64,000 bases of DNA. Source: a virus. Shown piece by piece: positions 1 through 6,949 of this stretch. The stretch covers positions 22,303-86,302 of IMG/VR virus record IMGVR_UViG_3300035088_000013; one strand, written 5' to 3'. A model generated the notes under the pieces. The model worked only from the letters and a program-made list of their open reading frames with translations, was not told the origin of the DNA and searched no databases. Position numbers and translations under genes: made by a program. Every line of letters starts with the position of its first letter. Position 1 is the stretch's first letter.

Positions 1-239
1 AAGTGCAGGACCTCCCGCAGGTCGGTGGCGGCGGCCCGGCGGGCGGCCAGCAGGCTGGTGAAGGTCGCGAACAGGTGGGTGTCGGTGGCCTCGGCGTACC
101 AGGGGGTGCCGGGTTCCTCGGTGCGGATGAACACCCAGCCGGGTGTTTTGGCTTCCCATACCTCGAGGCGGCCGGTCCGCAGGTTCGGGTGGCGGGCGGT
201 GATGGTCACGGGGGGGAGGGTGCGGGTGGCGGTGGTCAT
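1..239 (-). CDS. Hypothetical protein, 3' end beyond window
   Basis: Seventy-nine codons are visible, starting at an ATG at 239 preceded by a GAGAGAGG Shine-Dalgarno. The peptide begins MTTATRTLPPVTITARHPN and contains WEAKTPGWVFIRTEEPG, with third positions almost all G/C. It is read leftward from its own inverted copy of the promoter-hairpin cassette (265-326), so it belongs to the same regulon as the rightward early genes. The stop codon lies outside the window. No family recognised. Confidence 0.7.
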   Translation of the reverse strand, partial: MTTATRTLPPVTITARHPNLRTGRLEVWEAKTPGWVFIRTEEPGTPWYAEATDTHLFATFTSLLAARRAAATDLREVLH

Positions 240-264
240 GGGGTGCCTCTCTCTCGCGGTGTCG

Positions 265-326
265 TGGCCCCGCTCCAGCCGGGAGGACGACCACATAAGT
301 AAACCACGCCACCCCATTCATGTCAA
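265..326 (-). promoter_or_regulatory. Leftward promoter-hairpin cassette (copy 0)
   Basis: On the minus strand: TTGACA (326-321), a 17-base spacer, TTTACT (303-298), then a hairpin with the conserved core GCTGGAGC (about 283-267). Unlike the rightward copies, which have G-rich 5' arms, this arm reads CCC paired to GGG. The flip preserves pairing, apart from one mismatch, while changing sequence, which argues that the RNA hairpin itself is selected. It is divergent from the copy at 362-426. Confidence 0.75.
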
Positions 327-361
327 CAGGTATCGCAACACGGAGGTCCAGCCGAAACCTG

Positions 362-426
362 TTGACATCACGGTGTCGGTCGTGTTTACTTGGTTTGTGA
401 GCGGCGGGGGGCTGGAGCCCCCGCCC
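362..426 (+). promoter_or_regulatory. Promoter-hairpin cassette (copy 1)
   Basis: TTGACA (362-367), 17-base spacer, TTTACT (385-390), then the conserved stretch TGGTTTGTGAGCGG and a stem-loop GGGGGGCTGGAGCCCCC with flanking GGC/GCC pairs. The expected transcription start falls at or just before the hairpin, so the mRNA would begin with it. A GAGAGG Shine-Dalgarno follows about 10 bases before the ATG at 449. Drives the three genes 449-1272. Confidence 0.85.
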
Positions 427-448
427 CAACCCCCGAGAGGCGGCCCCC

Positions 449-682
449 ATGAACACCTACACCGTGACCCTCCGCAAGGACGGCGGCCTGCGGATGCCCT
501 ACACCATGGCCGCCCCCGACACGGCAACCCTGTTCGCCGCGATCGACCCGAAGGACGAGGTCGTCTCGATCGTCCGGATCGACGACGACACCCCCGACTA
601 CCTGCTGGACTACCTGCCGCTGAGCGTCGCGTCCCGGGTCGCCGCGAACTCCGCGTTCTACGTCGGCGACCCGAACTCCTGA
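449..682 (+). CDS. Small hypothetical protein (77 aa)
   Basis: First gene behind cassette copy 1, with GAGAGG at 435-440 before the ATG. The protein starts MNTYTVTLRKDGGLRMPYTM, has an acidic stretch (RIDDDTPDY) and no membrane segment or cysteine motif. It looks like a small soluble alpha/beta protein. Function not recognised; an early host-takeover or anti-defence role is only a guess from position. Confidence 0.7.
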   Translation: MNTYTVTLRKDGGLRMPYTMAAPDTATLFAAIDPKDEVVSIVRIDDDTPDYLLDYLPLSVASRVAANSAFYVGDPNS

Positions 683-712
683 CCACCCCACCCCGAGAAA
701 GCGAGCACCGCC

Positions 713-1084
713 ATGACGTCCCTTTTCGAGCTCCAGGTCGACCTCGAGCGCTGGGAGTTGGACCCGGCGACCATGCGGGTCGCCCAAGCGATGATCGACG
801 CCGCGTCCCCCGACCCCGACCAGGACCACGTAGCGGTCTACGTGGGGATCGCCCTGCCGGGCAAGCGGCGCGGTGTGTGGACCCTGGGCCAGCCCCTCGA
901 GGTCGCTGACGGGTTCTTCCTGGCCCGTACGGACGCGGAGGTGTCCCGGGCGCGTGAGTTCGCCGACCGGGCCGCGGAGACCCAGCTCGCGGGGCGGGCG
1001 GGGACGACCTCCTATGCGGCGGTCCGGCGCGGCGGGGGATCGGTGTTCGAGGGCATCTTCGGCGTCGAGGTGGCCGGGCCGTGA
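713..1084 (+). CDS. Hypothetical protein (123 aa)
   Basis: Second gene of the first early unit, ATG after GAGAAAGCGAG. Starts MTSLFELQVDLERWELDP. A repeat of acidic and aromatic residues is followed by a helical segment around residues 80-100 (ARTDAEVSRAREFADRAAE). No catalytic motif seen. Its end overlaps the next gene by 4 bases (GTGA), indicating translational coupling with the small membrane protein downstream. Confidence 0.7.
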   Translation: MTSLFELQVDLERWELDPATMRVAQAMIDAASPDPDQDHVAVYVGIALPGKRRGVWTLGQPLEVADGFFLARTDAEVSRAREFADRAAETQLAGRAGTTSYAAVRRGGGSVFEGIFGVEVAGP

Positions 1085-1272
1085 TCGGCCGGATGCTGTT
1101 GCGCGGGCCGCGATATCCGCTGTTGTGGGCGGTCGCGGTGATCGTGCTGCTGCTGGTGGTGCTGCCCGTCTGGGTGGCGGTGCTGCTGGCGGTGGTGATG
1201 GTCGTGGCGGTGGTGGGCCTGGTCCGGCGGGGGGTTCGGCGGGTCCGGAGGCCCAAACAGAAACCCTGTTGA
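1081..1272 (+). CDS. Small membrane protein (63 aa)
   Basis: Starts with GTG overlapping the preceding stop. Residues about 12-45 are almost entirely Leu/Val/Ala/Trp and form one long or two short membrane helices, followed by a very basic tail (RRGVRRVRRPKQK). The stop codon TGA (1270-1272) lies inside the -35 box TTGACA of the next cassette, so gene end and promoter share bases. Function unknown. Confidence 0.65.
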   Translation: MIGRMLLRGPRYPLLWAVAVIVLLLVVLPVWVAVLLAVVMVVAVVGLVRRGVRRVRRPKQKPC

Positions 1273-1332
1273 CATCCTGATGCCGGTCGTGTTTACTTGT
1301 CTTGTGAGCGCGGGGGGCTGGAGCCCCCGCCC
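1269..1332 (+). promoter_or_regulatory. Promoter-hairpin cassette (copy 2)
   Basis: TTGACA (1269-1274), 17-base spacer, TTTACT (1292-1297), then a GGGGGGCTGGAGCCCCC stem-loop at about 1312-1328. The -35 box supplies the stop codon of the upstream membrane protein. Drives 1356-1822. Confidence 0.85.
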
Positions 1333-1355
1333 CGACCCCCGAGAGGCGGCCCCCG

Positions 1356-1559
1356 ATGAGCATCTACGAGTACCGCGACGGCGTGAAGATGGCCAGCGAC
1401 GAGCTGGTGGAGTTCTGGAACAGCCGTGACCTGTGCTGGGCCTGCGACCAGATCCACACCCCGCAGCACACCACGGACGGCTTCCACCACTACCGGTGCC
1501 CGCGCAACAGCACCCACCCGTTCGACGAGCTGACCTGGAAGCGGCCCGTCACCGCCTGA
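1356..1559 (+). CDS. Small putative zinc-binding protein (67 aa)
   Basis: ATG preceded by GAGAGGCGG behind cassette copy 2. Residues 27-50 hold CWAC, several histidines (DQIHTPQHTT, GFHHYRC) and a further Cys, a spacing compatible with one bound zinc. Starts MSIYEYRDGVKMASDELVEF. Possibly a DNA- or protein-binding zinc knuckle; function not known. Confidence 0.7.
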   Translation: MSIYEYRDGVKMASDELVEFWNSRDLCWACDQIHTPQHTTDGFHHYRCPRNSTHPFDELTWKRPVTA

Positions 1560-1582
1560 ACCCCCGAGAGGACCCCCGACCC

Positions 1583-1822
1583 ATGACGCCTGAGACGTTC
1601 GTGATCCTCGGATCGATGCAATGGGGCTACGGCCCCACCCTGGACGCCGCGAAGCGGCGGTGGCGCACGCAAGGCCGCGGGAAACTCTCCGACGGCTACG
1701 GCGTCTACACCTTCGGCGAGGGGTCGACCTTCGAGGGGGTCGACAACCTCGGCCGGGTGCACTGGTCCGGCGAGCGGCCCGCGTTCACCGAGGTCCCGGC
1801 CCGGACCCGGAAAGCCTGTTGA
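1583..1822 (+). CDS. Hypothetical protein (79 aa)
   Basis: ATG at 1583 after GAGAGGACC. Starts MTPETFVILGSMQWGYGPTL, with a basic helix (DAAKRRWRTQGRGK) and aromatic-rich beta strands (GYGVYTFGEGSTF). It ends in TGT TGA, where the stop (1820-1822) is inside the -35 box of the next cassette. Unknown function. Confidence 0.65.
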   Translation: MTPETFVILGSMQWGYGPTLDAAKRRWRTQGRGKLSDGYGVYTFGEGSTFEGVDNLGRVHWSGERPAFTEVPARTRKAC

Positions 1823-1880
1823 CATCGCACGGGTGATCGTGTTTACTTGGTTTGTGAGCGGGGGGCTGGAGCCCCCGCCC
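1819..1880 (+). promoter_or_regulatory. Promoter-hairpin cassette (copy 3)
   Basis: TTGACA (1819-1824), 17-base spacer, TTTACT (1842-1847), and a hairpin with the GCTGGAGC core at about 1859-1877. The upstream gene stops within the -35 box. Drives 1900-3220. Confidence 0.85.
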
Positions 1881-1899
1881 CAACCCCGAGGAGGCCCCC

Positions 1900-2121
1900 A
1901 TGACCACCATCACCCGGTTCCCGTGCCCCCACCCGGTGCAGGACGCCGACGAGGACGGCATCTACACCACCGACTGCGAGGCCCCGGCCGCGACCTACGC
2001 CGACGGCACCGGCTGGGCGTGCGTGAACGGCCACCACGACGCCGACGACTCCTACCGGGTCGAGGACCCGGCCGAGAACTTCCGCGAGCGGTACATCGAG
2101 CGGATGTACGCCACCGCGTGA
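1900..2121 (+). CDS. Small Cys/His-containing protein (73 aa)
   Basis: ATG after GAGGAGG behind cassette copy 3. Starts MTTITRFPCPHPVQDADEDG and has Cys at residues 9, 26 and 41 plus CVNGHHDAD. The acidic, Cys/His-rich composition suggests a small metal-binding protein. No family recognised. Confidence 0.7.
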   Translation: MTTITRFPCPHPVQDADEDGIYTTDCEAPAATYADGTGWACVNGHHDADDSYRVEDPAENFRERYIERMYATA

Positions 2122-2177
2122 CCCCCCCCGGGCCGGGGGAGGCGACCCCCCGGCCCCCCGAGAGAGGCAGCACACCC

Positions 2178-2924
2178 ATGAGCACCCACGCGATCATCGG
2201 CACCCCCACCCCCGGCGGCGGATTCCGGGGCCGCTACGTCCACTACGACGGCGCGCCGCACGGCGTCGGCACAACCCTCGCGGCGATCATCGCTCGCGAC
2301 GGCCTCGAGCACGCCCTGCGGGTTCTCACCGAGGACCACACCTCCTGGGCAATGCTGGACGAGGACCTGCCCGAGCACCCCGACGACATCCCGTTCACCG
2401 TGCGCCACAACCGGCAGGTCGCCGGATACGGGATGGCGCACCACCCGGACGAGCCGACCGCTGCCGAGTGGTACTCCGACACCGGCACCACCGAGGCCGG
2501 GGCGGAGTGGGCGTACGCGGCCACCCCCGACGGCATCCAGGTGTGGCGGCGGCCGATCGGCGGGAGCTGGGGGCGGCGGCCCGACCTGGACATCACCTAC
2601 CCGGTCCGGGAGACCGTGTGGTGCGGCGCGGCGCACGGCGGCCCCGGGAAGCCGCACTTCGACCGGCCGGACTGCGTCGGCCCGCACTACACCGACCAGC
2701 GGACCCGTGAGCGGCTGAACGCCGAGCACATCCGGGCCGGGCGGCCGGACACCCCCGGCCACGGCGGCGGTGGACGTGCGGAGCTGCTGGACCTGCTGGC
2801 CGGGCGGATCGAGCTGGCCTACGCGAAATCCCGGACCGGGCATGTCGGCGAGCACGCACGGGAGATAGCGGAACTGATCCTGGACACCCCCGGCATCACC
2901 ATCACGAAGGAGCAGCAGGCATGA
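2178..2924 (+). CDS. Hypothetical protein (248 aa)
   Basis: ATG preceded by GAGAGAGG. The N-terminal part (HAIIGTPTPGGGFRGRYVHYDG) resembles small actinophage proteins that begin with a similar GRYVHYDG segment. Residues about 25-75 include an IARDGLEHALRVL helix. The C-terminal third has several Cys/His (VWCGAAHGG, DRPDCVGPHY) and ends in an amphipathic helix. No catalytic motif identified. Overlaps the next gene by 4 bases (ATGA). Confidence 0.7.
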   Translation: MSTHAIIGTPTPGGGFRGRYVHYDGAPHGVGTTLAAIIARDGLEHALRVLTEDHTSWAMLDEDLPEHPDDIPFTVRHNRQVAGYGMAHHPDEPTAAEWYSDTGTTEAGAEWAYAATPDGIQVWRRPIGGSWGRRPDLDITYPVRETVWCGAAHGGPGKPHFDRPDCVGPHYTDQRTRERLNAEHIRAGRPDTPGHGGGGRAELLDLLAGRIELAYAKSRTGHVGEHAREIAELILDTPGITITKEQQA

Positions 2925-3220
2925 GTCTCGACGGGTTCTGGGCGGCGATCGACCACCAGCTCGAGCAGCTGCGGACGGCCACGACGGTCGACGAGGTGAT
3001 CGGCATCCTCGGCGGCAAGCACCCCGACTCGTCCGGGGATGCGTTCTTCGCCGGGGGCGGCGGCGACGGCTCGGTCTACGAGTCGCTGCGCGAGGCGGGC
3101 TGGGAGGTGGCCTGGTTCGACGCCGGGTACTACTGGGCGATGCGGACCCCCGACGGCCGGGACGGCATCACGTACGTCGAGGGCGACATCATGCGGGGGG
3201 TGCGCAAGCCGGTGTTCTGA
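2921..3220 (+). CDS. Hypothetical protein (99 aa)
   Basis: Starts MSLDGFWAAIDHQLEQLRTA with an ATGA overlap to the gene before it. A helical N-terminus is followed by a Gly-rich loop (FFAGGGGDGS) and an aromatic beta segment (EVAWFDAGYYWAM). Last gene of the unit driven by cassette copy 3. Function unknown. Confidence 0.7.
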   Translation: MSLDGFWAAIDHQLEQLRTATTVDEVIGILGGKHPDSSGDAFFAGGGGDGSVYESLREAGWEVAWFDAGYYWAMRTPDGRDGITYVEGDIMRGVRKPVF

Positions 3221-3503
3221 GCCCGGGGTCCCCGGGGGCGTCCCGAACAGGCACCCCCGGGGGTAGGACATACGCAGCAGTGAGCATAACCGGCCGGTTC
3301 GCCCGGCCGGGGCGGGACACGCGCGGCGGGGCCTCCAGAACCCCGCTGGGCGGCCCGGCGGCCGGACGGGTACCCACGGGGTCCCCGCTGGCCGTGACGG
3401 GCCAGGGCGGGCGTCGTAGCGAGCCCCCCGGGTGGAGTTGCCTCTCCTCCCCGGGGCGCGGCCGGTACGACGCCCGCCTTGTCGTATCCACCACCCAAGC
3501 CTG
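3221..3503 (+). other. Gene-poor spacer with long two-tier hairpin (3405-3478)
   Basis: No convincing gene between 3221 and the next cassette. A perfect 13-base inverted repeat (arms 3406-3418 and 3466-3478, 5' arm GGCGGGCGTCGTA) encloses a second GC-rich stem (CCCCGG around 3425 with CCGGGG around 3451). Two palindromes, ACCCCCGGGGGT (about 3252-3264) and AACCGGCCGGTT (3289-3300), lie upstream. Could be a structured 3' UTR, a small RNA or a processing site. No T-run follows, so a simple terminator is unlikely. Confidence 0.5.
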
Positions 3504-3569
3504 TTGACATCACGCGGTGCATCGTGTTTACTCAGTTTGTGAGCGGCGGAGGGGCTGGAGCCCCCGCCC
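3504..3569 (+). promoter_or_regulatory. Promoter-hairpin cassette (copy 4)
   Basis: TTGACA (3504-3509), 17-base spacer, TTTACT (3527-3532), then CAGTTTGTGAGCGG and a GGGGCTGGAGCCCC hairpin. Drives the single gene 3591-3860. Confidence 0.85.
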
Positions 3570-3590
3570 GAACCCGAAGGGGAGGCCGAC

Positions 3591-3860
3591 ATGTTCCGCA
3601 CCGAACGTGAGCGGGAGTGCTACCGGGCGTTGCACACCGGCGGAGAGGCGGCGCTGGAGGCGCTGGTCGGGGACGTGATCTCCACCGATCTGATCAACCG
3701 CTGGGCGGACGCGGGGATGCTCCGGGTGAAGAACCTCGACCCCGGACGCGCACCGAAGCCCCTGGTCCTGATGAACGCGGACGAGCGTGCCGCGTGGAAC
3801 GCCCACGTCATCGCGAACACCGGCTACACGATCAAGACGTTCGCGAAGTACGCCCACTGA
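3591..3860 (+). CDS. Hypothetical helical protein (89 aa)
   Basis: ATG after AAGGGGAGG behind its own cassette. Starts MFRTERERECYRALHTGGEA. Mostly helical and charged, with an ISTDLINRWADAGMLRV segment that has the feel of a small DNA-binding or adaptor fold but no diagnostic motif. A one-gene transcription unit between two cassettes. Confidence 0.7.
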   Translation: MFRTERERECYRALHTGGEAALEALVGDVISTDLINRWADAGMLRVKNLDPGRAPKPLVLMNADERAAWNAHVIANTGYTIKTFAKYAH

Positions 3861-3865
3861 TCCTG

Positions 3866-3930
3866 TTGACATGACGCAGGAGATGGTGTTTACTTTGTTT
3901 GTGAGCGCGGGGGGCTGGAGCCCCCGCCCC
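3866..3930 (+). promoter_or_regulatory. Promoter-hairpin cassette (copy 5)
   Basis: TTGACA (3866-3871), 17-base spacer, TTTACT (3889-3894), hairpin with the GGGGGGCTGGAGCCCCC core. Drives 3949-4851. Confidence 0.85.
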
Positions 3931-3948
3931 GCGAGAGAGGCCACCGAC

Positions 3949-4851
3949 ATGATGACCACCGCGAACACCACCGCCACCGCCGGGACCTGCCTGGCCTGCG
4001 GATTCGTCAACGCCACCACCGACCCCGCCACCGTCACCGCCTGCACCGGATGCGGGGAGCGGGTCGTGCTGACCTGGGTCCGGGGCGTCACCAACAAGCG
4101 GGTCCCCTGCGACGACCGGTGCCAATACGCCATCGGCTCCTACTGCTCCTGCGCCTGCGGCGGCCGCAACCACCGGGCCGGATACATCCACGTCGACCTG
4201 GTCCCCGCCTACATCCGGGAGCGCGACGCGAAACGGCACGCCGACCGGCTGGCCCGGGCCGCCAGCAAGGCCGCCGCGACCCGGGCCGCGCACGCCACCG
4301 CGATGGCCGAGCTGCTGGCCGAGCACCCCACCCTGGAGGCCCTGCTGGGCGACCGGTACGACGGCGCGTACGGCTTCATGGCCGACATGCGGGCCGCGCT
4401 GGAGCGGGGCGACATGACCCCCCGGCAGATCGAGGCCGCGACCGACGCCGTCGAGCGCGACGCCGCCCGGGACCGGGCACGCGACGAGCGGGACGCGGCG
4501 CGGGCCGCGCTGGCCGCCGCGGGGGTCAAGGTCACCGAGGGCCGCCGGGTCCTCGAGGGCGAGATCGTCCGGGTGTCCAGCAAGGAGAGCTACTTCGGCT
4601 ACCAGGAGCGGACCGTGTGGCAGATCATGGTCAAGCTGGCCGACGGGTGCACGGTGATGGGCACCCTGCCCGAGGGGATCCGGCCCACCTCCTACACCGG
4701 CGGCGAGGCCACCGACGAGGGCTCCTGGGCGTGGCACATGGCCCAGCTGGTCGGCAAGACCGTCCGGTTCACCGGCACCGTGAAGCCCTCCGACCGGGAC
4801 GAGACCTTCGGGTTCTACACCCGGCCCACCAAGGCCGCACTGGTCGACTGA
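3949..4851 (+). CDS. Zinc-ribbon/coiled-coil protein (300 aa)
   Basis: ATG at 3949 after GAGAGAGG. Order of parts: a four-Cys zinc ribbon at residues about 14-36 (CLACG and CTGCG); a second cysteine group at about 53-67 (CDDRCQYAIGSYCSCAC); a long Ala/Arg/Glu-rich helix or coiled coil at about 80-195; and a C-terminal beta-rich domain (residues 200-300) that looks OB-like. The combination suggests nucleic-acid binding. It is the largest early gene of the cassette array. Confidence 0.7.
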   Translation: MMTTANTTATAGTCLACGFVNATTDPATVTACTGCGERVVLTWVRGVTNKRVPCDDRCQYAIGSYCSCACGGRNHRAGYIHVDLVPAYIRERDAKRHADRLARAASKAAATRAAHATAMAELLAEHPTLEALLGDRYDGAYGFMADMRAALERGDMTPRQIEAATDAVERDAARDRARDERDAARAALAAAGVKVTEGRRVLEGEIVRVSSKESYFGYQERTVWQIMVKLADGCTVMGTLPEGIRPTSYTGGEATDEGSWAWHMAQLVGKTVRFTGTVKPSDRDETFGFYTRPTKAALVD

Positions 4852-4917
4852 GACTGGGCGCGGCGGGACGCCCGGGGCTGACCGGCCCCGGGCGGACCCG
4901 GTATCGTCTCCAGGCAC

Positions 4918-4995
4918 AAGCACGGGCGCGGTCCACCCCGGCGGGCGTTGGTCACATGGGCCTCTCCGCCCGCCGTACCCCGGACCCCCGTGCTT
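4918..4995 (+). other. Two-tier intergenic hairpin / candidate structured RNA
   Basis: In the 268-base gap after the zinc-ribbon gene. The outer stem AAGCACGGG (4918-4926) pairs with CCCGTGCTT (4987-4995). A middle stem pairs GGTCC with GGACC, and an inner 9-base stem pairs CGGCGGGCG with CGCCCGCCG. It is followed by a second small hairpin (CCTGC/GCAGG, 5002-5028) and then the terminator at 5039. The layout suits a trailer RNA or small non-coding RNA. No tRNA features (no T-arm motif). Confidence 0.5.
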
Positions 4996-5038
4996 GAGCG
5001 GCCTGCAAGTCGTCTCCAGCGCGCGCAGGTCGTGACTG

Positions 5039-5067
5039 AAAGCCCCCCGTGATCACCGGGGGGCTTT
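5039..5067 (+). terminator. Strong hairpin terminator, possibly bidirectional
   Basis: AAAGCCCCCC (5039-5048) and GGGGGGCTTT (5058-5067) form a 10-base GC stem flanked by A and T tracts on both sides. It could stop transcription from the cassette array rightward and shields the toxin-antitoxin pair that follows. Confidence 0.7.
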
Positions 5068-5092
5068 CGGCGTTCACCGGTCCGGCTCGGGG

Positions 5093-5121
5093 TTACTCAT
5101 CCTTCCTTCCACGTGTAAGAT
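5093..5121 (+). promoter_or_regulatory. Promoter of the first toxin-antitoxin pair
   Basis: TTACTC (5093-5098), 17-base spacer, TAAGAT (5116-5121). The predicted start site lies about 7 bases downstream, at the ATG at 5129, so the mRNA would be leaderless. This differs from the cassettes and fits an autoregulated module. The 11-mer TAAGATGATCA recurs on the minus strand near 48377-48387. Confidence 0.5.
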
Positions 5122-5128
5122 GATCAGT

Positions 5129-5410
5129 ATGGCAAAGGACAAGGTCACCGTCACACTGGATCCCGAAATCATCGCCTACACCGACGCGGACGCGGCCAGC
5201 GAAGGCCTGAACCGCTCCGAATACGTCGAGCGGACCCTCCGCGACGTCCACAACCGGCTACGCGCCCGCCGCGCGGTGGAGGGGACCGCCGCACTGCTGG
5301 CCGATCCGGACTTCGCCGCCCAGCTGGCCGCCGCCCGCGCATGGACCGCCCCGTTCCGCGAAGCCCGCAGCCAGCACCTCAACGAGTTGAACGCCACGGC
5401 CGCCGCGTGA
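5129..5410 (+). CDS. Ribbon-helix-helix antitoxin-like protein (93 aa)
   Basis: Starts MAKDKVTVTLDPEIIAYTDA. The pattern of a short beta strand (KVTVTLD) followed by two helices (IAYTDADAASEGLN, RSEYVERTLRDVHNRL) is the classic RHH/CopG dimer fold that binds operator DNA. The C-terminal half would wrap the toxin. The ATG at 5129 is preferred over the one at 5120, which overlaps the -10 box and has no Shine-Dalgarno. The stop overlaps the GTG of the partner gene (GTGA). Confidence 0.7.
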   Translation: MAKDKVTVTLDPEIIAYTDADAASEGLNRSEYVERTLRDVHNRLRARRAVEGTAALLADPDFAAQLAAARAWTAPFREARSQHLNELNATAAA

Positions 5411-5706
5411 AACACGCCGAGATCCACTCGCCGGACCGGCAGACCAACGCCAAGTTCGTGGTCCTCACCAGCGACAGCTGGAACAGCTCCGGCCAAGACC
5501 CGGTGATCGCCCATATCATCCGCAGCCACGGCGCGGGCAACGACCTCGTGATCGAGCTGAGCGAATTCGACCCGGTCAGCGGAGTCGTGCTCACGCCCTG
5601 GCCGGAGAGCATCCCGGCCAACGAACCTACCGAGCTGCTCGGCATGCTCACCGGCGCGACCATGGCCCGCCTCAAAGACGCGCTGCGCCTGCTGTACGAC
5701 CTGTGA
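5407..5706 (+). CDS. MazF/PemK-like toxin candidate (99 aa)
   Basis: GTG start coupled to the antitoxin. Features that fit the MazF/CcdB fold are FVVLTSDSWN (the strand after the first loop), IAHIIR, the VVLTPWPESI region and the C-terminal helix GMLTGATMARLKDALRLLYDL, which strongly resembles the ending of MazF-family toxins. The usual N-terminal GDI/RP residues are weak, so catalytic competence as an RNase is uncertain. Likely role: prophage maintenance or abortive response. Confidence 0.6.
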   Translation: MKHAEIHSPDRQTNAKFVVLTSDSWNSSGQDPVIAHIIRSHGAGNDLVIELSEFDPVSGVVLTPWPESIPANEPTELLGMLTGATMARLKDALRLLYDL

Positions 5707-5808
5707 AAACAGCCTCACCCGGGCGGTCTCCGAATCCGGCCCCAGCGTTCCGTTCGCCCCCCTTCCGGCCCTGGCCGCCGAGGGGGGCGATTTCTTTTCC
5801 CCTACCTG

Positions 5809-5864
5809 TTGACATCCTGGCTGTGTCCGTGTTTACTTAGTTTATGAGCGGCGGGGGGGCTGGA
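5809..5864 (+). promoter_or_regulatory. Promoter-hairpin cassette (copy 6)
   Basis: TTGACA (5809-5814), 17-base spacer, TTTACT (5832-5837), then a hairpin with a longer G run (GGGGGGGCTGGAGCCCCCC). Drives 5894-6665. Confidence 0.85.
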
Positions 5865-5893
5865 GCCCCCCGCCCCGCCCGAGAGGAGCCCCC

Positions 5894-6127
5894 ATGACCA
5901 CCACGATCGACACCCCCCGCGGCCCGATCTCCGTCGGCGCGCGGATCGGCTACAAGCCCTTCCTGGGCGGCCTGCGCATGGTCACCGTGACCCTGGTCGA
6001 CCCCGACATCAGGAACGGCCGTCCCGGGTTCGAGGGCGTCGTCGACGGCGTCACCGACCCCGACGACGCCGGGGTGTGGGGTTACGCCGACCAGATCATC
6101 CGGATCTACGACCGGGGGCTGGCGTGA
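5894..6127 (+). CDS. Hypothetical protein (77 aa)
   Basis: ATG after GAGAGGAGC behind cassette copy 6. Starts MTTTIDTPRGPISVGARIGY. Beta-rich, with several Gly turns and a C-terminal IIRIYDRGLA. The stop and next ATG overlap by one base (TGATG). Function unknown. Confidence 0.7.
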   Translation: MTTTIDTPRGPISVGARIGYKPFLGGLRMVTVTLVDPDIRNGRPGFEGVVDGVTDPDDAGVWGYADQIIRIYDRGLA

Positions 6128-6399
6128 TGAGCGCGCTCACCGTGCGGGAGCTGCTGGACGGCCTCGCGGACGGCCGGTTCACCCTCGAGCAGGTGGCGGC
6201 GGACTTCGCCGCCCGGCCGTGGCCGCCGTTGCCGCCGCGGCCGACTCTGGCCCAGGCGTACGGGGTGAACGATGACGAGCTGGTCGGCGACCCGGACTCG
6301 TGGAAGCAGGTGCAGACCGATCCGCGGTTGACCGGCGTCCAGTACGAGGTCCTGTTCCACGCGGCCGGGCCGCAGACCCGACAGGAGGGTCCGGCGTGA
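6127..6399 (+). CDS. Small conserved protein with a paralogue at 30935-31192 (90 aa)
   Basis: Starts MSALTVRELLDGLADGRFTL. The central segment RPWPPLPPRPTLAQAYGV and the segments DPDSWKQVQTDPRLT and AAGPQT recur almost unchanged in the minus-strand protein at 30935-31192, so the two are clear paralogues in different operons. A helix-Pro-rich linker-helix arrangement suggests a protein-protein adaptor. Ends with a GTGA overlap into the next gene. Confidence 0.75.
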   Translation: MSALTVRELLDGLADGRFTLEQVAADFAARPWPPLPPRPTLAQAYGVNDDELVGDPDSWKQVQTDPRLTGVQYEVLFHAAGPQTRQEGPA

Positions 6400-6665
6400 G
6401 CGAGATCTACCGGCCGGGGGAGGTGGTCGCGGTGAGCGTCGACGGCGGGGTGCGGCCGATGTACGTGCACCGGGTGGTGCAGCTGCTGGTCGTGGGGACG
6501 TCGCCGGAGGGCGGCCGGACGTGCAAGGTGGGGGAGCGGGAGGTGGTCGCGGTCGGGCTCCCGGCGGTCTCCGAGGCGGTCGCGCGGGCGTCGGGGTTCG
6601 ACGTGCAGCAGGTGGCCGAGAGCATCGCGGAGGACTACGCCGATTGGGTCGCGGACCAAAACTAG
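6396..6665 (+). CDS. Hypothetical protein (89 aa)
   Basis: GTG start overlapping the previous stop. Starts VSEIYRPGEVVAVSVDGGVR. The N-terminal half is beta-rich and SH3-like in feel (RPGEVVAV, MYVHRVVQLLVV). The C-terminal half is a helix (VSEAVARASGFDVQQVAESI). No known motif. Confidence 0.65.
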   Translation: MSEIYRPGEVVAVSVDGGVRPMYVHRVVQLLVVGTSPEGGRTCKVGEREVVAVGLPAVSEAVARASGFDVQQVAESIAEDYADWVADQN

Positions 6666-6673
6666 CCCGCCTG

Positions 6674-6737
6674 TTGACATCACGTGCCAGATCGTGTTTA
6701 CTTGGTTTGTGAGCGGCGGGGGGCTGGAGCCCCCGCC
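6674..6737 (+). promoter_or_regulatory. Promoter-hairpin cassette (copy 7)
   Basis: TTGACA (6674-6679), 17-base spacer, TTTACT (6697-6702), hairpin core GGGGGGCTGGAGCCCCC. Drives 6767-7386. Confidence 0.85.
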
Positions 6738-6766
6738 CCCGACCCCGACCCCCCGAGGAGGCCCCC

Positions 6767-6949
6767 ATGTACGACGTCCACCCCGCCTACGCCGACGCGA
6801 ACGGCACCTACGCCTGGTGCGACCGGCACGACCTGACCACCGTGGTCGCCGAGCACACCGCGGTCGGCTACGCGGGCGGCACCGTCTGGTCCCTGGAGCT
6901 GGCCTGCGGGTGCACCGAGACCAGCGAGACCATCGGGGACATCCGGTGA
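6767..6949 (+). CDS. Small Cys/His protein (60 aa)
   Basis: ATG after GAGGAGG. Starts MYDVHPAYADANGTYAWCDR, with Cys at 18, 47 and 49 (ACGCTE) and several His residues, suggesting a zinc site. Coupled by a GTGA overlap to the next gene. Confidence 0.65.
   Translation: MYDVHPAYADANGTYAWCDRHDLTTVVAEHTAVGYAGGTVWSLELACGCTETSETIGDIR

Noticed and set aside
3280-3507. 75-codon plus-strand ORF ending in the -35 box of cassette copy 4
   Set aside because: It crosses a 13-base inverted repeat and several palindromes and has no Shine-Dalgarno. The translation is Pro/Gly/Arg low complexity, so the DNA is better explained as a structured spacer.
4918-4995. tRNA gene
   Set aside because: The size is right, but there is no T-arm motif, no D-arm and no CCA-compatible acceptor layout. 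The inner stem is continuous.
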